Positions 1 to 7,945 of a DNA stretch of 35,759 nucleotides are shown piece by piece. The translations under genes and the position numbers were made by a program. Origin of the DNA: Streptomyces misionensis (GTDB lineage Bacteria; Actinomycetota; Actinomycetes; Streptomycetales; Streptomycetaceae); assembly GCF_007896895.1 (NCBI RefSeq), contig NZ_VOGW01000003.1, positions 1 to 35,759 of the forward strand, read 5' to 3'. Within the stretch, counting starts at the first letter, position 1. Each line of letters begins with the position of its first letter. Below the pieces are notes generated by a model. That model was not told the origin of the DNA, ran no database searches, and was given only the letters and a program-made list of their open reading frames with translations.

Positions 1-158
1 GGGTTCTCCACCCGCCCCCGCGTATTCACCCGTGCGGCCGGGCGCTCGGAGTGAACCGGGGGAGCGGAAGGGGGCGCGTTCCGCGTCCGCCCCGCCTCGA
101 CGATCATCGCGTGCCTACCGTCGGCACAGGCACGGGGCACGGGCGGGGAGGCACGACC

Positions 159-1688
159 ATGACGACACGAATCCCGCGATCCGACAGCACCCACGGCAGG
201 ATGCCGCACGGCACGGGTGACAGGGCGAGCGGGACGGGACCGGGTGACCCGGCGCGGACGGCCCGGGACGGGCAGGCACCCGTGCCGGTCGGGACGGGCG
301 CGGCCCGGGACACCGTCGTCCGGACGCACGCCCCCCTCCCGGCCGTCCACGCCACCGGGGCCGACCCGCTGGTCCGCATCCACGACCTCGCCGGCCGCCC
401 GCGCGGCCTCGGTTTCCTCGCCGATCACCACGGCACCCTGCTCACCAGCCACGAAGCCGTGGCCGGTCTCGACCGGCTGGTGCTGCGGGCCGGGGACCGC
501 ACCCACGTGGCCCACGCCGACGCCGTGACCGAGCTGCCCGAGCGCGATCTGGCCCTGGTGCGCACCGAGGGCCTGGGCGCGCCCCCGCTGCCGCTGGCCG
601 CGCGGGAGGAGGCCGAGGCCGGGACCTACGTGCGGATCGCGGCCGGCTGCTGGCGGGAGGCCCGGGTGCTGGCCGCCACCGAGGTGTCGTACGGCCGCCA
701 CCTCGTGACCGCGCTGGAGCTGGCCATCGGCACGGCGGGCCGGGACGCGCTGCGGCCCGGCGGCGGGGCGGCCGGGGGACCGGTGCTGGACGCCCGTACC
801 GGGGCCGTCCTCGGCGTGGTCGGCACCGCGCTGCGCGCCGCCCCGCACGCGCGCACGGCCGCCGACCGCGAACTGCTCTCCCGCGCCGCCCGCACCCTGC
901 TCGCCCGCCGGGCCGACCCCGCCCTGCACGGCGCCGCCCACGCCCTCCTGGCCACCGATCCCGTCACCCGCGAGCGGCACCTGGCCGAGGCGCTGCGCCA
1001 CTTCGCCGACGGCGACCCGCTCATCGGGCCGACCGCCCTGCTGCCCGCCCTGACCAGCCATCCGGAACCGGTCCTCAAGGCCTTCCGGACCCGGCTGCGC
1101 GGCCCGCACCGGGAGGCGGCCCGGTGCCTGCGGCGCCTGCTCGCCGACGTCACCACCCCGGCCCTCGCCCGCCGCGCGGCCACCCTGCTGCGGGAGGCGG
1201 TGCGGCCACACCCGGAGACCGCCGGCCGCGTCGCCGCCGCCATCGACCGCCGGCTGGCCGGGACCGCCGCCCACCCGGCACTGTTCCCGCTCGTCACCGG
1301 CCTGCTCGAGGACGGCCCCGAGCCACTGCGGGCCGCGCTCGCCACCGTCCTCACCGCTCCCGGCGCACCGCGCCGGGAACTCCTGGAAATCCTGCTCGAC
1401 CGCGAGCGGGAACCCTCCGTCCTGGACGCCGTGCTGCACGCGGCGGCGGGCGGGGACCACGAGGCGGAACGCGACCTGGTGCACCGCACCGGACTGCTCC
1501 TCGGCCGCACCCCGGAGGGCGCCACCCGCTTCGACCGCGCCCTGGTCGACCTGGGCCGGCACGTCCCCGGCTTCGCCGCCCGGATGGCCCGCCGGCTCGC
1601 CGAGGCCCCGGACGACTGGGACGCCGTCGTGGGTCCCAGCACCCGCCGCACCCTGGAGATCCTGGCGGGCGCGCGCGTACCGGCCTGA
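159..1688 (+). CDS. Trypsin-like-fold protein lacking the catalytic serine, with a helical repeat tail (hypothetical)
   Basis: The first third (about residues 65-230) looks like a trypsin/HtrA-type fold. It has a TSHEA segment with His98 in the usual His context, a DLALV segment with Asp130, and a GGPVLD turn at 206-211. The residue that should be the serine is Ala205 and the preceding acidic residue is Ala204, so it is probably not an active protease. The remaining 280 residues are Ala/Leu/Arg-rich and look like a helical solenoid (HEAT-like). There is no signal peptide, so a cytoplasmic role is likely. I chose the ATG at 159 because GGGGAGG lies 7 bases upstream; the frame is open from 51, but without a comparable site. 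It precedes ribF by 139 bp. Function unknown. Confidence 0.75.
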   Translation: MTTRIPRSDSTHGRMPHGTGDRASGTGPGDPARTARDGQAPVPVGTGAARDTVVRTHAPLPAVHATGADPLVRIHDLAGRPRGLGFLADHHGTLLTSHEAVAGLDRLVLRAGDRTHVAHADAVTELPERDLALVRTEGLGAPPLPLAAREEAEAGTYVRIAAGCWREARVLAATEVSYGRHLVTALELAIGTAGRDALRPGGGAAGGPVLDARTGAVLGVVGTALRAAPHARTAADRELLSRAARTLLARRADPALHGAAHALLATDPVTRERHLAEALRHFADGDPLIGPTALLPALTSHPEPVLKAFRTRLRGPHREAARCLRRLLADVTTPALARRAATLLREAVRPHPETAGRVAAAIDRRLAGTAAHPALFPLVTGLLEDGPEPLRAALATVLTAPGAPRRELLEILLDREREPSVLDAVLHAAAGGDHEAERDLVHRTGLLLGRTPEGATRFDRALVDLGRHVPGFAARMARRLAEAPDDWDAVVGPSTRRTLEILAGARVPA

Positions 1689-1827
1689 GACCGCTCCCAT
1701 GCCGTCCCGGCGACGTGCGCCAGGTCACAGCGCCCCTACCGATGCGGGCCCCCGGCATCCGGCATGGCACCCTTAGACCTGCACAAGAGTCAAGGTGGAC
1801 ACGGACACGGGTCGAGGAGCGGTCACA

Positions 1828-2775
1828 GTGCAGCGCTGGCGTGGCTTGGAGGACATCCCCGAGGACTGGGGGCGCAGCGTCGTCACCATCGGTTCCTACG
1901 ACGGTGTCCACCGCGGCCACCAGCTGATCATCAAGCACGCCGTCGACCGGGCCCGGGAACTGGGCGTACCGGCCGTCGTCGTCACCTTCGACCCGCACCC
2001 CAGCGAGGTCGTGCGCCCCGGCAGCCACCCGCCGCTGCTCGCCCCGCACCACCGCCGCTGCGAGCTGATGGCCGGGCTGGGCGTCGACGCGGTCCTGATC
2101 CTCCCCTTCACCACCGAGTTCTCCAAGCTGTCGCCCGCCGACTTCGTGGTGAAGGTCCTGGTGGACAAGTTGCACGCCAAGGCGGTCGTGGAGGGCCCGA
2201 ACTTCCGCTTCGGCCACAAGGCGGCGGGCAACGTCGACTTCCTCACCGAGCAGGGCAAGGTCTACGACTTCGAGGTCGAGGTCGTCGACCTGTACGTGTC
2301 CGGTACGGCGGGCGGCGGACAGCCGTTCTCCTCGACCCTCACCCGGCGCCTGGTCGCCGAGGGCGACGTCGCGGGCGCCCGGGAGATCCTGGGCCGCCCG
2401 CACCGGGTGGAGGGTGTCGTCGTGCGCGGCGCCCAGCGCGGCCGTGAGATGGGCTTCCCCACCGCCAACGTGGAGACCCTGCCGCACACCGCCGTCCCCG
2501 CCGACGGCGTGTACGCGGGCTATCTGCACGCCCAGGGCGAGATCATGCCGGCCGCGATCTCGGTGGGCACCAACCCGCAGTTCGACGGCACCGAGCGCAC
2601 GGTGGAGGCCTACGCCATCGACCGCGTCGGCCTCGACCTGTACGGCCTGCACGTCGCCGTCGACTTCCTCGCCTACGTCCGCGGCCAGGCGAAGTTCGAC
2701 TCGCTCGAGGCGCTGCTGGAGCAGATGACGGCGGATGTGTCGCGGTGCCGGGAGATCGTGGCGGCGGAGGGCTAG
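1828..2775 (+). CDS. ribF: Bifunctional riboflavin kinase / FMN adenylyltransferase RibF
   Basis: RibF converts riboflavin to FMN and then FAD in the cytoplasm. The N-terminal adenylyltransferase domain (about residues 17-175) shows the nucleotidyltransferase signature YDGVHRGH at 24-31. The C-terminal flavokinase domain (about 185-310) shows GFPTANV near 209 and the Thr/Asn pair typical of the family. At 315 residues it has normal full length. GTG 1828 is preceded by GAGGAG with good spacing; an upstream ATG at 1795 lacks a ribosome site. The TAG stop (2773-2775) lies inside the CTAG target of the IS481 element that follows, so the protein is complete despite the insertion. Core gene, identification secure. 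Confidence 0.97.
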   Translation: MQRWRGLEDIPEDWGRSVVTIGSYDGVHRGHQLIIKHAVDRARELGVPAVVVTFDPHPSEVVRPGSHPPLLAPHHRRCELMAGLGVDAVLILPFTTEFSKLSPADFVVKVLVDKLHAKAVVEGPNFRFGHKAAGNVDFLTEQGKVYDFEVEVVDLYVSGTAGGGQPFSSTLTRRLVAEGDVAGAREILGRPHRVEGVVVRGAQRGREMGFPTANVETLPHTAVPADGVYAGYLHAQGEIMPAAISVGTNPQFDGTERTVEAYAIDRVGLDLYGLHVAVDFLAYVRGQAKFDSLEALLEQMTADVSRCREIVAAEG

Positions 2776-2776
2776 T

Positions 2777-3890
2777 TGTTCTGTCCGGGGAGGTTGTGGA
2801 CAGGTGAGCCAGGTCTCGGCTGAGAGATCTTGAACGGGTGAGGGCCTTCCGGGTTTGGTGTGGATTGCGACGTCTACACCAACCAGAAAGGCCCTCGTGG
2901 TCCACCGTAATGCACCCCTGACCGAGACCGGCCGCCTGCGTCTGGCGCGATGCGTGGTCGAGGACGGCTGGCCGCTTCGGCGGGCCGGCGAACGCTTCCA
3001 GGTCTCGCCCACCACGGCCCAGCGGTGGGCCGACCGTTACCGCCGGCTCGGCGAGGCGGGCATGGCCGACCGCTCGAGCCGGCCCTACCACAGCCCTGGC
3101 CGCACTCCGACCCGCACCGAGCGACGGGTCATCAAGGTCCGCCTGGCGCGCAGGTGGGGGCCGGCCCGCATCGCGCACTTTCTGCACCTGGTGCCTTCGA
3201 CCGTGCACCGTGTCCTGACCCGCTACGGCCTGGCCCGCCTGACCCATCTCGACCGGGCCACGGGCCACGTCGTGCGCCGCTACGAACGCGAGCGGCCCGG
3301 CGAACTGGTGCATGTGGACATCAAGAAGCTGGGCAACATCCCCGACGGCGGCGGGCACAAGGTCCACGGCAGGGCCCAGGGCGGCCGCAACAGCTCCGCG
3401 CACCGCGACCCCGCCCGGCCCCGCACCGCCGGCGGCCGTCCCAACCTCGGCTACAGCTACCTGCACACCGCCGTCGACGACCACTCCCGCCTGGCCTACA
3501 GCGAGATCCATGCGGACGAGAAGAAGGAGACCGCCACCGGCTTCTGGCAGCGGGCCCACGCCTTCTTCACCCATGCCGGGATCACCGTCGAACGGGTGCT
3601 GACCGACAACGGCTCCTGCTACCGCTCACACGACTGGCGCGATGCCCTGGCAGCAGCCGGGATCGTCCACAAGCGAACCCGGCCCTACCGACCCCAGACG
3701 AACGGCAAGGTCGAACGCTTCAACCGCACCCTGCTGGACGAGTGGGCCTACGCCCGCCCCTACCGGTCAGAAACCGAGCGCCGCGAAGCGTTCCCGCAGT
3801 GGCTGCACACATACAATCACCACCGCGGACACACCGCACTGAAAGGGCAACCACCCGCCAGCCGCGTCCCCAACCTCACGGGTCAGTACA
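2777..3890 (+). mobile_element. IS481-family insertion sequence, complete, 1114 bp
   Basis: The ends are imperfect inverted repeats of about 25 bp (2777-2801 and 3866-3890, 20 of 25 matching), starting TGTTCTGTCC on the left and TGTACTGACC on the right when read inward. The flanks are GCTAGT (2771-2776) and GCTAGC (3891-3896). This fits the NCTAGN target known for IS481 of Bordetella, with one mismatch between the two copies. The element holds one transposase gene, preceded by a hairpin at 2840-2896. Length and single-gene layout are usual for the family. Boundaries are read from the repeats and could shift by a base. Confidence 0.88.
2840..2896 (+). promoter_or_regulatory. Hairpin masking the transposase ribosome site
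   Basis: GAGGGCCTT (2840-2848) pairs perfectly with AAGGCCCTC (2888-2896). Inside it TTGGTGTGGA (2855-2864) pairs with TCTACACCAA (2873-2882), with one G-U pair and an 8-base loop. The folded arm covers the ribosome site AGAAAGG (2885-2891) and ends against the GTG start at 2897. A transcript entering from ribF would contain both arms. Read-through transcripts of other insertion sequences are known to be silenced this way; that it happens here is inference. Confidence 0.6.
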
Positions 3891-3895
3891 GCTAG
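2897..3895 (+). CDS. IS481-family transposase
   Basis: A 332-residue DDE transposase. The N-terminal third (residues 1-100) is a helix-turn-helix region with a run like RFQVSPTTAQRWADRY. The integrase core follows, with catalytic residues visible as Asp141 (HVDIKK), Asp237 (LTDNGS) and Glu273 (GKVERF), giving DD35E spacing. The GTG at 2897 sits just after AGAAAGG; the upstream ATG in this frame (2855) lies in the hairpin loop region. The frame has no stop inside the element: the last IS base (3890) is the first base of an AGC codon, and the TAG at 3893-3895 comes from the duplicated CTAG target. It appears intact and so possibly active. Confidence 0.92.
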   Translation: MVHRNAPLTETGRLRLARCVVEDGWPLRRAGERFQVSPTTAQRWADRYRRLGEAGMADRSSRPYHSPGRTPTRTERRVIKVRLARRWGPARIAHFLHLVPSTVHRVLTRYGLARLTHLDRATGHVVRRYERERPGELVHVDIKKLGNIPDGGGHKVHGRAQGGRNSSAHRDPARPRTAGGRPNLGYSYLHTAVDDHSRLAYSEIHADEKKETATGFWQRAHAFFTHAGITVERVLTDNGSCYRSHDWRDALAAAGIVHKRTRPYRPQTNGKVERFNRTLLDEWAYARPYRSETERREAFPQWLHTYNHHRGHTALKGQPPASRVPNLTGQYS

Positions 3896-4110
3896 CCTGG
3901 AGTTGTTCGGGCGGCCGTTCGGGCCAGGGAGTCCTCCTGGCGGCGATCTTGTGGCCGAGTGGGCGCGGGGCACGCGTCCGCCCTCCGATTTACGCGTGGG
4001 TTCCCGGGTTCCATGAGTCCATGAGGTCGAGGCGCCGCACAGGGCCGGCGCGCACATCACAGACCTTCCGCTCCGTCGGCCGGGCGCGTGAACCAGGCGG
4101 GAGTACGGAG

Positions 4111-4725
4111 ATGGCTTGGAATATCACCGGTACGTACCTCGAGAGCTGCAACTGCGAGACCGTGTGCCCGTGCACCACATCGGGCCTGACCGCGCCCGCC
4201 GACAACGAGCGCTGCCAGGTGACCCTCGCGTTCCACGTCGCGCGGGGTGAGGTCGGTGGTGTGGACGTGGCGGACCGCAGCGTCGTCGTCTTCGCCGACG
4301 CGCCCCGCGTGATGGCCGACGGCGGCTGGCAGGTCGTGCTGTACATCGACGCTTCGGCCGACGACGGCCAGGCGGACGCGCTGGGCAAGGTCTTCTCCGG
4401 CCAGGTGGGCGGGCCGATGGTGGCGCTCGTCCCGCTCATCGGCGAGGTGCCCGGCGTCGAACGCGCGTCCATCGACTTCCACGACGACGGTCGCCGCCAC
4501 GCGGTGCGGGTGGCGGACGCCATCGACATCGAGGTCGAGGACCAGGTCGCTCCCCAGTTCGGTGCGGACGGTCCCGTGATGGGGCTGACCGGCATGTTCC
4601 ACCCGGCGAGCAGCACGCTGACGATCGCCCGGTCGACGCGGGCCCTCGGCAAGGACGTACACGGCCGCTCGTGGGACTTCACCGGCCGCAACGCGCACTC
4701 GGCGCCCTTCTCGTGGTCGGCGTGA
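4111..4725 (+). CDS. DUF1326 domain protein
   Basis: A 204-residue cytoplasmic protein recognised as DUF1326. It opens MAWNITGTYLESCNC and has a CxC-x3-CxC cluster (Cys13, 15, 19, 21) that looks able to bind a metal, followed by a beta-rich body. GGGAG lies 7 bases before the ATG. The stop overlaps the GTG start of the next gene in a GTGA junction, so the two are translationally coupled. DUF1326 and DUF2182 genes are often neighbours. A shared metal-related role is plausible but unproven. Confidence 0.9.
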   Translation: MAWNITGTYLESCNCETVCPCTTSGLTAPADNERCQVTLAFHVARGEVGGVDVADRSVVVFADAPRVMADGGWQVVLYIDASADDGQADALGKVFSGQVGGPMVALVPLIGEVPGVERASIDFHDDGRRHAVRVADAIDIEVEDQVAPQFGADGPVMGLTGMFHPASSTLTIARSTRALGKDVHGRSWDFTGRNAHSAPFSWSA

Positions 4726-5783
4726 CCCGGACGGCGATCACCGTCCGCCACGGTGCGGGCCACCCGGGGGCGGTGCTGCTCACGGCGGCCGTGGCCTGGG
4801 CATGGGTGGTGCTGCGCCGGGGGGACATGGGGTCCGGGGCCATGGCCTGGGAACTGCCCGCGTTCCTGGGCATGTGGACCGTCATGATGGCCGCGATGAT
4901 GCTGCCGGCCACGGCGCCCGTCGCCGCGTTGTACGCGCGGACGGCCCCCGTGCACCGGACGCCGCGCGTGATCGCCTTCACCGCCGGCTACGTGCTGGTC
5001 TGGTCCGCCGCCGGGCTGTCGGCATACGCCCTGGCCAGCGGCGCGACGCACCTCGCGACCACGCGTCCCGCGGCCGGAACCGCGGCGGCCGCCGCCGTCT
5101 TCGCCGCCAACGGCGCCTACCAGCTCAGCCCCCTGAAGGATCTCTGCCTCACCAAGTGCCGTTCGCCGATCGGCCTGCTGCTGCGCTACGCGTCGTACCG
5201 CGGCCCCTCGCGCCACCTGCGCGCCGGAGCGCACCACGGCGGCTTCTGCCTGGGCTGCTGCTGGTCCTTGATGCTGCTGTTCATGGCGTTCGGGGTGATG
5301 AATCCGTGGGCCATGGTGGGACTGGCCGCCGTCGTGACCGCGGAGAAGCGCCTGCCGCGGGGCCGTCTCGTCGCCCGCGCCGCCGGCCTCGCCTCGCTCG
5401 CGCTCGCGATCGCGGTCTTCTGGGCGCCCCTGCTGGCACCCGACCTCACGGGCGGCGGCATGGGCGGGGACGGGACTGCGCCACGCGTGACACGCGCCGT
5501 GCCGGGGAGCCGCCGGCCGCACGGCGAACGGCCGTCGCCCGAGATGAACCCGGGCGACGGCCGTTCGGAGGTGGTGCGTCAGTTGGAGAAGTACAGGTAC
5601 TTCCACGAGCCGTACGTCGTCGTGTTGACGTTGTCGCCCGAGGAGTTGTTGATGTACGACGAGCGCATGCGGGCCTTGATGCCGGAGGTGCCGGGGGCGC
5701 CCAGGCTCACGGCCGACTTGCCGTTGGAGGCGAGCTTGAAGTACTCCGGGCTGCCGTCGGCGGTGTACCACTTGCCGCCGTAG
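4722..5783 (+). CDS. DUF2182 multi-pass membrane protein with an abnormal C-terminal extension
   Basis: About the first 245 residues are a typical DUF2182 integral membrane protein with roughly six membrane segments. There is a Met-rich segment (WTVMMAAMMLPATAP) near 50, a CLTKC motif, and a GFCLGCCWS segment with paired Cys, suggesting metal contact. I chose the GTG at 4722 because it overlaps the DUF1326 stop in a GTGA junction. The frame has no stop where the family usually ends (about 5460-5500). It runs on through the hairpin at 5525-5567 and 205 bases antisense to the next gene, giving 353 residues instead of about 250. The extra tail is charged and unlike the family, so a lost stop or a frameshift near 5450-5500 is likely. 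Confidence 0.8.
   Translation: MTRTAITVRHGAGHPGAVLLTAAVAWAWVVLRRGDMGSGAMAWELPAFLGMWTVMMAAMMLPATAPVAALYARTAPVHRTPRVIAFTAGYVLVWSAAGLSAYALASGATHLATTRPAAGTAAAAAVFAANGAYQLSPLKDLCLTKCRSPIGLLLRYASYRGPSRHLRAGAHHGGFCLGCCWSLMLLFMAFGVMNPWAMVGLAAVVTAEKRLPRGRLVARAAGLASLALAIAVFWAPLLAPDLTGGGMGGDGTAPRVTRAVPGSRRPHGERPSPEMNPGDGRSEVVRQLEKYRYFHEPYVVVLTLSPEELLMYDERMRALMPEVPGAPRLTADLPLEASLKYSGLPSAVYHLPP
5525..5567. terminator. Bidirectional hairpin terminator, 17-bp perfect stem
   Basis: The arms 5525-5541 and 5551-5567 are perfect complements around a 9-base loop (AGATGAACC). The hairpin lies 12 bases beyond the stop of the convergent minus-strand gene and inside the tail of the DUF2182 frame. No T-run follows, as is usual in Streptomyces. 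Confidence 0.85.
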
Positions 5784-7549
5784 TAGACCTGGAGGTCCAT
5801 GCGCTGCTTGCGGCCCGGGTAGTACGTCATGGTCGTGGTGAGCAGCGGGTCGGTGTTCTTGTGGAACCAGTAGTACGTCGTCGAGCCGATCTTGGCTGTC
5901 TTGTAGTTCTTCGTCACCACGGTGGACGTCTTCACCTTGGCGTAGCCCGTGGACCTGACCGTCCGCGGCTTGAAGTGGGAGTCGCCCTTGAAGACCGCGG
6001 TGACGTCCGTGTCGCGGGTCATGTCGACCGTCGCGGAGATGTTCCCGTGGGAGTCGACCTTCCCGGACTTGAGCAGCTTGTTGGGCTTGTCGCCGCCGTA
6101 GGGGTTGGCCCAGATCTCGACCGTGCGGTTCTTGTAGGTCGCCCCGAGGTGCGCCGTGAACTTCACGTCGGCGCCGTAGGAGTACACCTTGCCGTTGTTG
6201 TTCAGGCTCAGCGCGGTGGTGGCGCGGGAGACGTCGACCTTGTCGGACGCGGTGACCGCGGAGTGCGCGGCGTCGCCCGCGTACGTCACCTTGTAGGTGA
6301 CCGTGCCGCCGGCGGGCGGGGTGTCGGAGAAGGAGTACGTGCCGTCCGTCCGCACCGTGACGGCGGACAGCGCCTTGCCGCTCGGGGAGTCCAGGTCGAC
6401 CCGGGTGACCTGGAGCTTCACGCCGGCCGGCAGCGGGACCGTCGCGGTCAGCTTGCCGGTGACGGTGAGCGCCTTGCCGCGGGTGGCGCTGGCCGGGGCG
6501 TTGACCGTCAGGGCCGGGTTGTTCAGCGCCGGGCCGGTGAGCACCTTGAGGGTGTAGCCGACGTTCTGGGCGTCCGAGCCGACCAGCGCGAAGAGCCGGG
6601 AATTGTCCGGCGCCCAGGCGAGGCCGGCCGTCTGTGAGGTGCCCTCGTCGTAGGTGTGCAGCGGCAGGGTGGCATTGGGCTGGTACGTCACGATCCTGCC
6701 GCCGTTGACCTGGGCGACGAGTCCGTTGGAGGCGACGTCGGCGAACTGGCCGCTCGGGTAGGAGCCGGCGGCCTTGAACGTGCCGTCCGCGTAGGCGTCC
6801 CGGTCCCGGCCGTTGACCAGCACCTGCTTGCCGCCGGGCACCAGGTCGATGTCCCCGATGCCGCTGTTCAGCGAGTAGTCGCCGTTGTGCCAGGCGACCA
6901 GGGCGGCCTTGCCGCTGGAGACGTCGAGCACGGCCATCGAGTCCGTGGACAGCCCGGTCTCGGCGACGCCGAGGATGCCCGGCTGGGACGGGTCGGTGTC
7001 CAGCAGGGCCTGGCCCCAGATGCCGACCGAGGTGCCCTCGGTCGGGAACTGCGCCAGCGACACCGGGTCGGTGCCGCTCGCCGGGTCCACCGACGGGTCG
7101 ACGGAACCGAGGTCGCCGTTCCACTGGTCGCCGTAGGAGAACCAGACCTTGCCGCCGCTGAACGCGACGTGGCGCGGGCCGGTGTTGGTGGCGACGGTGT
7201 AGCGGGCCTTGACGGCGAGCGTGTTCGCGTCGATGGCCCAGATCTCGTGGATCTGCGGCGCGGCCGCGTAGACGGTCGACCCGTCGTCCGAGACCGCGAG
7301 ATCGCTGACGCCGGTGACTCCGGCGACCGAACCGAGGACGGCACCGGAGTAGGCGGTGGCCGTGACGGTGCCGCTCGTGCTGTCGCCGACGAACACCCGC
7401 TGCGCGGGTCCGTCCACCGCGAGGCCGCCGGGCGAGGTGACATGGGCGGTCGGAGCGGCCGACGCGGTGCCGACGGCACCGAGGCTCAGCGCAGCCGAGC
7501 CGAAGAGGACCGCGAGCGCCGTCGCGGTCGAGATGCTGCGCATACGCAC
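5579..7549 (-). CDS. Secreted beta-propeller protein with Ig-like repeats
   Basis: A 656-residue exported protein. A signal peptide with a hydrophobic core and a cleavage site near ASA-AP covers about residues 1-30. Residues 35-330 look like a YncE-type seven-bladed propeller, with repeats of the kind VSDLAVSDDGSTVYAA and LAVDGPAQRVFVGD. Residues 340-450 contain a bacterial Ig-like repeat (TVNAPASATRGKALTVTGKL). The last 200 residues are Ser/Thr/Tyr-rich and beta-strand-like. The GTG at 7549 has GGGGG 10 bases upstream; an ATG two codons later (7543) is an alternative. A cell-surface or matrix role is plausible. It reads toward the DUF2182 gene and ends at a strong hairpin. Confidence 0.85.
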   Translation of the reverse strand: MRMRSISTATALAVLFGSAALSLGAVGTASAAPTAHVTSPGGLAVDGPAQRVFVGDSTSGTVTATAYSGAVLGSVAGVTGVSDLAVSDDGSTVYAAAPQIHEIWAIDANTLAVKARYTVATNTGPRHVAFSGGKVWFSYGDQWNGDLGSVDPSVDPASGTDPVSLAQFPTEGTSVGIWGQALLDTDPSQPGILGVAETGLSTDSMAVLDVSSGKAALVAWHNGDYSLNSGIGDIDLVPGGKQVLVNGRDRDAYADGTFKAAGSYPSGQFADVASNGLVAQVNGGRIVTYQPNATLPLHTYDEGTSQTAGLAWAPDNSRLFALVGSDAQNVGYTLKVLTGPALNNPALTVNAPASATRGKALTVTGKLTATVPLPAGVKLQVTRVDLDSPSGKALSAVTVRTDGTYSFSDTPPAGGTVTYKVTYAGDAAHSAVTASDKVDVSRATTALSLNNNGKVYSYGADVKFTAHLGATYKNRTVEIWANPYGGDKPNKLLKSGKVDSHGNISATVDMTRDTDVTAVFKGDSHFKPRTVRSTGYAKVKTSTVVTKNYKTAKIGSTTYYWFHKNTDPLLTTTMTYYPGRKQRMDLQVYYGGKWYTADGSPEYFKLASNGKSAVSLGAPGTSGIKARMRSSYINNSSGDNVNTTTYGSWKYLYFSN

Positions 7550-7759
7550 AGTGCTGCTACCCCCACAAGGAAACCCGGTGCGTGACCGGGGAGATGAGTG
7601 CGCCGCGCAGCACCCGGACGTGACCGCCGTGATGCGGTGACGCGCGGGGCGCGGCTGCTGGAGGCAGCGTATGGCATGGCTGTGACAATTGTGCAGGGGT
7701 TTTGGTATGAGCGGGACGGGGGCCGGTGCGGAGCCCGTCCGCACCGGCCCGCTCGACGG

Positions 7760-7945
7760 CCGTTCCACGACGATGCCACCGCGGGACCGCTCCACGACGA
7801 TGCCGTCCCGGAACCGTCCTACGGCGACGCCGCCCTGCAGACCGTCCTACGGCGATGCCGCCTTACAGGCCGTCCTACGGCGATGCCGCCTTAGGCCGTC
7901 CTACGGCGATGCCGCCCTACGGACCGTCCTACGGCGATGCCGTCG
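7760..7945. repeat. Seven-copy tandem repeat, period 26-28 bp
   Basis: Copies begin at 7760, 7787, 7814, 7842, 7870, 7896 and 7924. The last five share a core close to CCGTCCTACGGCGATGCC; the first two are diverged (CCACGACGATGCC). Each later copy contains CGGCGATGCCG, a small 4-bp hairpin. The array fills the space just after the stop of the 51-residue Cys-rich gene and before the propeller gene. Open frames across it show no coding character. Confidence 0.88.

Noticed and set aside
1351..3015. Large minus-strand frame antisense to ribF
   Set aside because: Its composition mirrors the third-position GC of ribF and the upstream gene, it has no ribosome site, and it crosses the IS end.
3990..7124. 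1044-codon minus-strand frame across the DUF1326/DUF2182 and propeller genes
   Set aside because: It lies antisense to two good genes and out of frame with a third; the Arg/Gly/Pro-rich product is a typical high-GC shadow.
7760..7945. CRISPR array
   Set aside because: The units are contiguous tandem repeats with no unique spacers, and no cas genes are near.
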